A stretch of 64,000 nucleotides of DNA from Hevea brasiliensis (Eukaryota > Streptophyta > Magnoliopsida > Malpighiales > Euphorbiaceae), in contig NC_079496.1 of assembly GCF_030052815.1 (NCBI RefSeq), positions 44,665,593-44,729,592 on the forward strand, given 5' to 3'. Positions 10,501 through 22,500 of this stretch are shown here, piece by piece. Position numbers and translations under genes: made by a program. Position 1 is the stretch's first letter; every line of letters begins with the position of its first letter. The notes below the pieces were generated by a model. It was not told the DNA's origin, did not search any database, and saw only the letters and a program-made list of their open reading frames with translations.

Positions 10501-13500
10501 TTGGATATTTATATTTAATAGTGAGGTCATTAAGTTTTCTATAATCAATGCAAAGCCTCCATGAATCATCCTTTTTCTTGATAAGGAGGACTGGAGAAGC
10601 ATATGGACTTGTACTTTGCTGAATTACCTCATTATACAACATTTCTTCCTCTAATTTTTCAATCTCAGCTTTCTGGAAATGTGGATACCCATAGGGCCTA
10701 ATGTTGACAGGCTCTGCTATAGGTACTAATGGAATGGAGTGATTATGACTCCTAAAAGCTGGCAAAGGTTTTAGATCTTCAAAAATACGCTGATACCTAG
10801 TCAATAAAGACTTCAAATCAGCTGTATAATCCCCATAAGATGCTGAGAATGCAGAATGGCTGCTGGTACTATAGATTATTGAGGTTGATACACTTGAATG
10901 CAAAATAAAGGAGTTTGAAAATCGCTGCCCTGCTTTTGCAACAATTGAGTACTGTCAAAACACTGCAGCAGCTTACACTGAGACACTAAATTCCTAATTC
11001 CTTGCAATGTTATTGTAGGAGTGGAACCATGGTAATTGGTACATTGGAGCATTGAATTTCAAAATTTGTCTTCTAGGGTTTCATGCATCATGCATTATGC
11101 CACATCTCTTATGTGCCTAATTAATTTTAATGCTCAATTGCATATTAAAACACTTTTAATATGTATTAGGATCTTCATTTGCCATTTAAAATTGTGAATT
11201 AACAAATTAATTCAATTAAACCTTAATTTGAGAGAGGAATTTGGGCACTAACCTCTTTGATGCACCATGGATGCAATTGACACCTTTAGGAAGCTCCTAG
11301 GACCCAAGTGTTGTCCCTCTAGCTTGTCCACACCAAGATCACCAATGGCAGCCTCCAATTTTGCTTCTCAAGCTTTGCCAACCAATTATAATTTGGAGTT
11401 TTGCTTTTAGAGAGGTTATATGTGTGTATAGAACACTAGAAATAATTCCTAACAATTTTAATTCAAAGGGAATGAATGATTCTCTTTGAATTGATGAAGA
11501 AAACAAGAAGAGGGAGAGGGAATAGTGGCTGTCGCCACCCTTAGAATAGTGAGAGTTATATTTTTAATTCTTTTTTCTTTCCCTTTTATAATTAGGTCAA
11601 ATAATCACTTAAACCCTTTGCCACATATCACCACTACATTGCATCTTTTTTTTAATTGACTTAATCTCATTAAGCCAAGTGTCAAAGCTAAACTTAATCT
11701 TGACTTTGATCATCTTGCATGATAGGAAGACAAATGGCAAGTTTATATGGTGCCATGTGTCACCATCTTATGGTGGCACATGTCACCATGTGAAATGACC
11801 AAGTTACCCTTATGTTGTAATTTTGAGTTCTCAATCCAAAATCATTATTTCTCCTCTTCTAATCAATTTTATATCAAATATAAATTAACTAATTAATATC
11901 TATTAATTAATTTTTCATAATTAAATTCATATTTAAACACTTTAAATGTAAATTTAATTTATACTATACATCCAATAACCTAGCGTTGGTTTCAAGCCAT
12001 TTTAGGGACTTTGCAATCTTATTGCAAACCAAACCTATTTAATTAATCAATTAAACTCTTTAATTAATTAATTACATCACATTTTACTTGGTGATTAACT
12101 TGTGTATGTGTGTGACTCACTAGGCTCATCACTAATTGGCAAGGAGATATGATATTAACTCTTAATATCATCAGAACTCTTTTTTACCATAAATAATTTC
12201 TCTAAATCATTTTAGGCATCTCATAGACCATGGTTGACAGCTAGCATAGCGTGTCATGTGTTTCGCTATTTTGTGACCACCGCAAGTGCACGGATCGCTA
12301 ACAAGTAATAAAATGATAAGTAGAGTATCGTTCCCACGAGAAATTTTGTTTAGCAAGTATCAATCTACACAGAAATTTTGACTGTCTAGGCTATCGAATA
12401 CTTAAGGAATAAAGTTTGTTAACTTTAAACACTAGAATGGTAAACTTAAAATGAAATGATTTATTTGAAACAATTTTGGAATTAAGATTTCACACTTGAA
12501 TCTTACTAGGGATGTTATCTAACTTATTTACTGGATCGAGGGTCGTTTTCCTTGATGGAAATCAGCCCTGAGCTTTCCTAAATCCTCTCTCAAGGCATCT
12601 AGGGTGTATTCTAATTAACTCAAACCCTACTTTCGTGGCGATTAAATTAATTAAAATCCTTTAAGATTTTTGATCAATTTTGAAGTTTCACAAAGGTATC
12701 AGCCTATGTCTAGGTCAGAATTCCTAGGTTCAAGATCTTGATTTCTAATGTTAATCTTCACCTTTCAGTCCTTCAATTAACATCTACAATCATGGCTAAG
12801 TGGGTACCAACACATAGCATGCATTAAGATCACAAGAAATTAAATCAAGAAACAAATCTCAAATCTAATAAATAAAACTTAATGTTCATCCATAATAATA
12901 ATTACAAGAGCTGCTCTCCTAAATCCAGAATAAGAAAATTACTCACTTATGGTGAGTTCAGCAAACATCATGATAAAAGGTAAAAACAATAAAAAGAAAA
13001 TTATGCAGAAGAAATAAAATAATAAAAATCTGTCTAGGGAGATGAAACGAAGGAACCAAAGAGAGTTTGCAGATTTGATCTTGTGGAGTTTCAGCTGGAA
13101 AACTTCTTTTGGTACTGATATAGAGCCTAACAGCAGCAGCCTTCAGCAGCAGCCCCACCGTTTTCTCCTTTTTTTGTTGTTTTCTTTTCTATTTATATTG
13201 GTTGCTTTAGGGCTAGGTCATTTTTGAGTCCAAAAGGCTTTAGAGTCTCATTTTTATCCCAAAGCAGAAGGGGAATTCGAGTTATAAAACTGACTGCAGC
13301 ATAGGACACGGCCCGTGTGTCACTACACGGGTTTGGTAATGTAGGGCCGTGTGCTTTGCTGGAGGAGAATTGCGAAATCTTGCATTGGCATAGGAAGTTG
13401 CACGGGTCTGTGCCAAGTACACGGGCCTAGTTACACAGGCCATGTACTATTGTTCCCATAAGGTGCTTCAAGCTTGTCCTCGATAGAGACTTACATGGGT

Positions 13501-16500
13501 CCTTGCAGATTACACGGGTCTACTTACAATACCTGTGTACTTGTGTTTCTCCTTTGATTCTCTTGGCTTTTTTTTGGCAGAGAGTTACATGGGTCTGGGG
13601 CTTGATTTACACGACACGTGTACTTTGTATCAGCAGCAATTCTCTGTCTCTTGACTTCTCCAAGCTTTCCTTTGTACTCCCATACTTTGGGGTTTAACCC
13701 AAATGCCTGAAATGATGCAGAAAACATGGAATTAAGGGCTTGACAATAGAAATTATGAAAACTAATGAAATCAACTACTATGCATGAAAATACTTGCCTA
13801 AGTGCTATGAAATAGTATACAAATGTGCTTAAAAACATCTATACAATTCAAGTGTATCAAATACTCCCAACTCAAACTTTTGCTTGTCCTCAAGCAAAGC
13901 AAAACTCTGTTTTAAATCACATTTCAGGGGATACTTAGGAATATAACCAACAACTTAATAAGCACAGAATTGAACTTCTCCAACCTTCATTCCAATTTCC
14001 TTCTTTCAAGGCATAAGGGTTCTAATAGCTGCCTGTTTAAAATCTTTACCTCCTTTCATGGTGTTTTGACTAATTATTCCTCTGTACAAGACCATTAATA
14101 GGCCACAATTAACCTGTTTTATCGGGATAGATTTGAGAAACACTAACTCCCCCAACTTTGCCTCTTTTGTGAGTAATTGTAGAGAGGTAATTCAATTCCA
14201 ACTCCATAGGCATATCTCAATTTTCTATCTCCACTAATATAGCATGCACTTTTCAAAAGATCAAAAGGTCTTTAAAAAAAGGTTGTAATGGGGCTAAAGG
14301 ATAATGACTTGGTTGCCAATGAAAGGTCTTTAGGGAATGCAAATATGAGGATAGCATGTATGCATAAAATACTGACTTTGTATGGAGAGGAAGGGCTTTT
14401 GGCTTTTTACAGTGCCAAGCATGCTTCCATGATACTTATCTTGGGACTTCTTCTTCTTTTTTTCTCTCTTTTTTTTTGTTTTTATTATTTTTTTTATGTC
14501 TCTTTTGTCCACTCCCCCAAACTCATTGCTTTTGCTGGGTTGGAAAGACAAATTTTTCTTTAATTTCAATTGCACACTTGCACTCTTTCTTGAGTTCTAC
14601 ATCCTCTCTCCACATTTTTTTGTTGCACTTAATATACTTTTAACTTATGCATTTAGCTTCCTCAAAAGGGTAGGGAGGTGTTTAGGCTAGGGGCTAGGTA
14701 AATAATATGGGTAAGCAATAAATTCTAAGGGATAAGTATAGGTTTCAAATTGGTTGCAAGAGATATATATTTTAATTAGGATGACTAAGGCTTAGTGAGG
14801 TTATATCAAAGAATGCCTTAATCATTTCTTCATCAAGCATATAGTAGGATTTCGTCTTGATAGGTTCAAGAGATATGTTCTAGAGCTAGTGAGGCATTTT
14901 TAGGTTTGCTTGTATTTCAAAAATTGTTTTCCTAATTTTACAAGTTCAATGTGATAAATTAATAGTTATGAAAATGTTCAATTAGTCTAGTTCCATTAAA
15001 GAGATTAGTTTCTTTACAAACAACGTATTAGAATCCCTTTTTCCCTATCTAGATACGTTTATTCCTCTATCCCGTGGAGTCCAATTATTGGCTTACTAGA
15101 ATTTGGTTATAGTGCTAAGTTTCACAATTTTTCAAAAATTTTCAAAAATTTTGATACACAAGAATAATGCAGCTGAATTTAAACAATGTATTGATGTGCA
15201 AATGTAATGTTATGCAATGCACTTGTATCCCCCCAAACTCAAATAAGACATTGTCCTTAATGTTAAAATAATATGCAAAAGCAGAGAAGATGCACAATGA
15301 TTAAAAGGAAGCATATTATTTATTAAGTATGGAAAAATTTTTGGACATAAAGCAAATAAAAGAGACCTATGATTGTAGTTTAGGATTAGGGCATGTAAGA
15401 TATTACAATAAAGTTCCTATCCTATATTCCTAGATCTAAAAGGTCTCTGATGATGATGATGGTGATGCTGGTGATGCTTCTTCCTCATCTGGCTTGTCCA
15501 TTATCATGTCCAACTTGTTGTGTGCTTCCTGAAGGCTATCCTCGATAGCTCGCATCCTGTTGTTGATTGTAGTCTCCATGCGCTGTAGATATGCGAGTAC
15601 TGGGTCTGTAGGTGGTGGTGTGTATGGAGGCACTCGAGCGGGGAACTCTTGAAACATTGGCTCTTATCCTTCTTCTTGAGGTTGCGAAGTCTCGTCGGGT
15701 CCTTCTCTTGCTTCGTCTCTCCGAGGGATAGCGTTCCCTTCAGCATCCACCAAGTAGCATGTGTTGCCCACCTTCTATATCCCCATGGATATGCAGATAG
15801 TCTGATCTATTTTTGACGTTCCAGTGACAAAGCGCAGCCTATTATGTCCTGGAACGAAGCTGAAGTGGAGGGCAATGGTGGTGACAAGGCTACCAAGCAC
15901 GATGTGCCCATTAGACTGTTGATAGAGCCGTCGGAGATGGTTGCATAAAAAGAAGCCGGTGCTGCACCACTGTCTGGTGACCATACACCACAAGAAGAAG
16001 ACCTTGCTGGCGTTGACCACTCCAAGGCTGTCGCCACGGCCCATGATGGTGTGGGCGGTGAACCGATGCATATATCGCAATGCTGGACTAGTGATGCTCG
16101 TGGATTTGGATTTGCTGGAGTTATAGGGCTCTGTGTTCGGGACAATGGAATTCCAGAAGCTGATATTGTTGTAGAGCATACGGTTCTTTGAGATTTCTTG
16201 GTGGTCGGCGCTGTTAAAGCTAAAGATGGCGTTGAACTCGTCTATGTTCATTACCCGGTCTACACCAAGGAGGCGAAATTCAATCCTGCCCCTGACCTCC
16301 CTGTCGGTAGGCCAGAATGTGGCCTTGAAACTGTCCAAAATTTTCAGCGTGGTGTCCTTGTACGCTGGGAATTGGAGTTGGGCAACCTCGTCCACCCGAT
16401 GCTATCAAGTAGCCCATTGATTTCATCTTGCAGCCCGATTTACTCCAAAAGAGGAAAATCCATGTATTTGGTGAAGGATATTTTTCGGGCATGAAGTCGG

Positions 16501-19500
16501 GTGCACATTGCTTTGTGGGTATCATCACGAAATCCCCAAGGAATAGAGATTTTGGGTTGTGGCTGTGGTTGCAGTTGTGGTTGTGGTGGAGGATGGATTT
16601 GTTGAGATGGTTGGGGAGTGACTACCTTTGTTCTTAGGCGTTGGGGTGGAGGCTGAGGCGGAGAAGGTGAGGATTCTCTTCTTTTCCTTGAAGAAGAGCC
16701 GATCCTTCTTGCAGATCTCTTTGCAGGAGCCATGGATGAGATTTTGAGAAGGAGAAGAGTAGGGTTTTGGTGAAGGGAGATGAGATTTGAGAGGTTTTTA
16801 TAGGCTAGGAAGGGAGGAGATAAATGATTTTGTGTTTATGAAGAGTTTCAATGCTAGGGGTGTATTTAAAGAGTCGTTAGGACTCCTTGTTTCGCGCCCC
16901 AGGAGTTGTGTCTGCGACATGATACATGGGTCGTGTATCACTATATAGGTCCCGACATGTAGAGCCGTGTAAATTTCTATCTGAAAATTTCAAATTCTGT
17001 CGTAGTACACGGCCCGTATAAATGAGCTCTAGGCACATGTAACTTTCTGTCTCTCCCAGGTTTAAAAATGCGGGGAATTTACAGACTTCCAGAAAGTTAC
17101 ACGAGCCGTGTAAAACCAGTACATGACTCGTGTAATTTTCTGATTTTTCAAATTTTTGTCAAATGAATAAAAATTATTATCACAACACTTGAAATGGATG
17201 TAAAGTTTAGTAATAGAGCTACTTCTCTGGTTTTGTCCAATTTTCCCTTTTGTGGTTTTGACTTGATGATTCTTTCCCTCTCTTGATCTTTACTCCCCTT
17301 TCCAAAAATCCTACAAAATGAAATGCGAATAAGTATGAAACAAAAATCAATATGAAAAGGGAGAAAAAGAAAAGTTCAAAAAAAATATTTTTGGGTTGCC
17401 TCCCAAAAAGCGCTTGTTTATAGTCTTTAGCTAGACTTTGCTTGTTTATGGTCTGTTGGTAGGATGGTCGAGGGTGCAATTGACTCCCGTTTCTATGGGT
17501 TCTCCCTGAAAGTAAGGCTTCAGTCTCTGTTCATTGACCTTAAATGCACCTGAGGTTTCGCTCCACACTTCTACTGCTCCGTGTGGGAAAACTTGGGTGA
17601 CCTTGAAAGGTCCGGACCATCTTGATTTAAGCTTCCTTGGAAAGAGTTTTAATCTAGGGTTGAATAAGTGGACAAGATCTCCTTCTTTTATCTCTTTCAT
17701 TGCTATGCACCTGTTATGCCATCTTTTGGTTTTATCCTTAAAAATTTTGGCATTTTCGTATGCATCCTGTCGGATTTCTTCCAACTCATTCAGTTGCAGG
17801 AGTCTTTTCTCACCAGCAGCTTTGAGGTCAAAGTTTAGTACCTGAATTGCCTAGTAAGCTTTATGCTCAAGTTTAACAGGGAGATGGCATGATTTTCCAT
17901 AAACCAGTAGGAAGGGTGTTGTGCCAATTGGGGTTTTATATGCAGTGCGGTATGCCCATATTGCATCATCTAACTTCATGCACCGGTCCTTCCTGGATCT
18001 TTCTGATTTTCTCCAGAATGCCTTGATTCCTGTTTGAGATTTCTACTTGACCGCTGGTTTGAGGATGATAAGGTGTGGCCACCTTGTGAGTCACTCCATA
18101 CTTTTTCAGTAGTGTTTTGAATTGTTGGTTGCAGAAGTGACTTCCTCCGTCGCTGATTATTGCTCGCGGTGTGACAAATCTTGTGAATATGTTCTTCTTA
18201 AGGAACCTTGTGACCACTCTAGCATCGTTGGTTGGTTTCGTAATTACTTCTACCCATTTTGACACATAATCAACTCCAACCAGAATATACTTATTTCCAC
18301 GGGAAGAGAGAAATGAGCCCATGAAGTCTATTCCCCATACATCGAATAATTTTATCTCAAGTATACCATGCAGAGGCATTTCATTTCTTCTTGAACTGTT
18401 ACCTGTTCTTTGGCATTGATCACAGCCTAGCACAAAGGATCTTATATCCTTAAACAGATGTGGCCAGTAAAATCCTACTTGCAAAATCTTTGCTGTGGTT
18501 TTTGAGGTGCCGAAGTGTCCTCCATATAGTGATGAATGGCAGTGATAAATGATACTTTCCATGTCTTCCTCTGGTATGCATCTTCTTATCAGCCCATCGT
18601 TATATCTCTTGTACAATAGAGGTTCCTCCCATAAGTAATATTTTACATCATGTAGGAATTTCTTCCTTTACTGATAAGCCATGTTTGGAGGCAGTACCCT
18701 GCATACAAGAAAATTAACAAAGTCAGCGTACCATGGAGCTTTGGAGGATGCAAGTAATTGCTCATCAGGAAATGAATCATCAATTGGCAAATCTTCGAAG
18801 TCCTCTGTGTATTCCAGTTTTAGTCTGGAAAGATGCCCAGCTACTACATTTTCGGATCCTTTTTGGTCTTTGATTTCAAGGTCAAATTCTTACAGGAGTA
18901 GAATCCATCGAATCAGCCTTAGTTTTGCTTCCTTTTTGTTCATAAGTTATCGGATTGCAGCATGATCTGTGAATACAATGACTTTTGACCCAATGAGGTA
19001 AGATCTGAATTTGTCCATTGCAAATACCACTGCTAGGAATTCCTTCTCTGTGGTAGCATAATTGATTTGTGCATCGAGTGTCTTGCTAGCATAATAAATA
19101 GCATTGAGCTTTTTATCTTTTCTTTGCCTGAGCACTGCTCTAACTGCAAAGTCACTCGCGTCGCACATCACCTAGAATGGTAGCTCCCAATTCGTTGGCT
19201 GCATTATTGGTGCTGATATCAGGGCCTCTTTGATTCTGTTAAAGGAGACAAGGCAATTTTCATCAAAATCAAAGGGAACATCATGACTTAATAAGTTAGT
19301 AAGTGGCTTAGCTATTTTGGAAAAGTCCTTGATGAATCTTCTGTAGAATCCTGCATGTCCTAAAAAGCTTCGTACTCCCTTGACTGATGTTGGTGGTTGC
19401 TTGTTTTCAATGATTTCAATTTTTGCCTTATCAACTTCAATTCCTCTTTCTGATATCAAATGACCCAGGACTATTCCTTCCCTTACCATGAAATGACATT

Positions 19501-22500
19501 TTCCTAATTTAGTACCAGGTTTGATTCTTTGCATCTTTGCAACACCTTAGATAAATTAGCTAGGCAATCATCAAAAGTAGTTCTATAGACAGAAAAATCA
19601 TCAATAAAAACTTTCATGATATCTTCAATATAATCAGAAAAGATAGCCATCATGCATCTTTGAAAGGTAGCAGGGGCATTACAAAGACCAAAAGACATTC
19701 TTCTATATGCAAATGTTCCATAGGGACAAGTGAATGTTGTCTTTTCTTGGTCTTCTGGGTGAATAGGAATTTGAAAGAATCTTAAATACCCATCTAGATA
19801 ACAGAAAGAAGAGTGTTTCGCTAACCTTTCTAACATTTGGTCGATGAAGGGGAGAGGGAAATGGTCTTTTCTGGTGGCACTGTTCAATTTCCTATAATCT
19901 ATGCACATTCACCAACCAGTGACTACTCTAGTAGGGATTAGTTCATTGCTTGCATTTTGGATAACAGTCGTCCCTCCTTTCTTAGGAACTACATGTACTG
20001 GATTAACCCATTTACTATTAGAAATTGGATATATAATGCCTACATCTAATAATTTTAAAATTATTTTCTTGACTATTTTTTTCATGTTTGGGTTAAGTTT
20101 TCTTTGGTGTTCGATTGTGGGTTTACTGTTTTCTTCCGTTTTCTTCCATGGGTATCTTATGCATGCAAATCGAAGGGTTGATCCCCTTCAGGTCTTCTAT
20201 CTTATACCCTATGGCTTTGCTATGGATCCTAAGTTCTCTTAACAATTTTTCCTCTTATAACTTAGACATACTAGCATTGATTATAACAGGATAATTAGAA
20301 TTTGAGTCTAGAAATGCGTACCTTAGTGAGGAGGGGAGAGGTTTAAGTTCTACCTGTTTGGCGTTTTCCTGGAGCTTACTTTCGGTTTGTTCCTCCTTTA
20401 ACTTCTCCATCTCGGAAGCCTTAGCTAAGGGTAGGGGTGGAGGAGCTGCCAACTGTTGTGCACAGGCTGCTATTTCTTTATTTTCATCATCCACTGTGTG
20501 GCTGTGCACAATACATGCTTCAAGAGGATCTTTAGGATGTGTCTTATGAAATTTCTCTTTAACTCGTTCGTCAATTATGTCAACCTTGAAGCATTCGTCA
20601 GGTTCAAATTTGTGGTTCATTGTGTCGAACAAGTTGAACTCCACTTCTTCTCCTTCTACCTTGAGGGTTAATCGTCCATTTTTTACGTCTATGATGGCTT
20701 CGACAGTTTCTAAGAATGGTCTTCCCAGGATGATAGGAATTTGAATATCTACTTCCATCTCAAGGACAACAAAGTCTACTGGAATGAAGAATTTGTCCAC
20801 TTTGATAGGAATGTTCTCAAGTATTCCTATAGGATATTTAATAGATCGATCAACCAATTGCAACGAGATTGTTGTGGGCTTCAGTTCTCCGATCTCCAGC
20901 TTTTTGCATATTGATAGAGGCATTAAACTGACGCTTGCCCCAAGATCGCAGAGGGCCTTATCTATTTTCTTGTTACCAATGAGATAGAGTATAGAGAAGC
21001 TTCCTGGATCCTTCAACTTTGGAGGCAGTTTGTTTTGCAGAATGGCACTGCATTCCTCTGTTAGAGCTACTGTTCCATAGATTTCTAGCTTTCTTTTCTT
21101 TGACAGAATTTTCTTAAGAAATTTGGCATAAGATGGCATCTGAGAAAGTGCTTCAGTGAAGGGAATGTTGATGTAAAGTTTCTGTAAAACTTTCAAAAAC
21201 TTTCCAAACTGCTTGTCTAATTTGGCTTTCTGAAATCTCTGAGGAAAAGGTAGAGGAGGCTGGTATGGCTCTGGTAATTTCTTTGTCTTTCTTGCTTCCT
21301 CTTCCTGATCTTTCTTAGCTTCTTCCTCATTTTTCTCTGCTTGGTCTTTAGATTTTTCTATGGTTTTCTTTGTCGGTTCTATTTCTGGTTGTACTAGAGT
21401 TCTCCCACTCCTCAGTGTAATTGTCTTACAATGCTCTCTTGGGTTCATTTCTGGTTGGCTAGACAGTTTGCCAGCAGCCTTACTTGAAGAACTTGCTTGC
21501 TGAGCTATTTGATTCTCTAGCATCTTGTTATGAGTAGCAAGTTGGTCCATTTTGGAAGTCAGATGTTTAATCAATCTAGTTTGTTGTTGTTGAGCTGCTA
21601 GGAATCCTTCTATCATGGCTTCCATGGTCATTTTCGGTTAAGGTTATTGAGGTTGGAGAGGTGGCGATGCCTGTGCAAAGTTTTGACCTTTGTTCTGAAA
21701 TCCAGGGGGTGCTGGAGGTTTGTACCCTTGTTGCTTGTTTATTGGCTGGTTCTGCTGATTGGACCATGAGAAATTTGGGTGATTTCTCTATCCAGGGTTG
21801 TAAGTATTTGAATATGGATTGTTGGGCTGCCTCTGGTTGAAGTTTCCTCCATTATTCACATAGTTCATCTGTTCTGTGGAGGGTTCATTGAATTTGCTAT
21901 ATTCTGAACTCATGTATCCTCCTCCATAGCTGTCCTCATGTTGACTGTTTGTACCAACTGCGTTGGCTTGCATTCTTTCTAGTTTCTTTGTGAGCTGATC
22001 AAACTGAGCATTTATCATTCTTAGGGCATCTACTTCCAGGACCCCTGCGGTTGTCCTTGCATTTCCTCTTTCATTTGATCACTCATAATTATGGTATGCA
22101 ACCCTTTCTAGATGTTCAAGTGCTTGTGATACTGTTTTCTCCATTAGATCACCGTCTGCAGCTAAATCATCTGTGCTCCCTGTAGAGGATAGTAATCCAT
22201 TATAGAAATTTTGTACTAATAGCCAATCTTCTATGCCATGGTGTGGACATTCCCTCTGCAGGTATTTATATCTTTCTCATGCGTCATAGAGTGATTCTCC
22301 TTCCTTTTGTCTGAAGGTGTTGAGCTCTAGCCTCAGTTTTGTAGTTTTTGCAGGTGGAAAATACTTTGCTAGAAACGCTTGAGAGAGGTTTTTCGCAAGT
22401 AGTGAATGTTCCAGCCGGTTGAGAAAGTAACCACTTCCTTGCTCTGTCCCGAAGGGAGAATGGGAATGCTCCGAGTCTTATTGCTTGATTAGACACTCCA

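Noticed and set aside
8598..10903. Endogenous pararetrovirus (caulimovirus-like) sequence
   Set aside because: Paired LTRs, a tRNA-Met primer site, an integrase domain and a target duplication make it an LTR retrotransposon.
13503..14690. Several small ORFs near 13503-14690
   Set aside because: They fall in the Athila LTR (repeated near 24062-24458) and the 3' non-coding region with T-rich runs; no domains.
15436..16733. A true viral envelope gene in the Athila element
   Set aside because: The sequence matches the ATHILA ORF-1 type family; no signal peptide, transmembrane or fusion features are visible.
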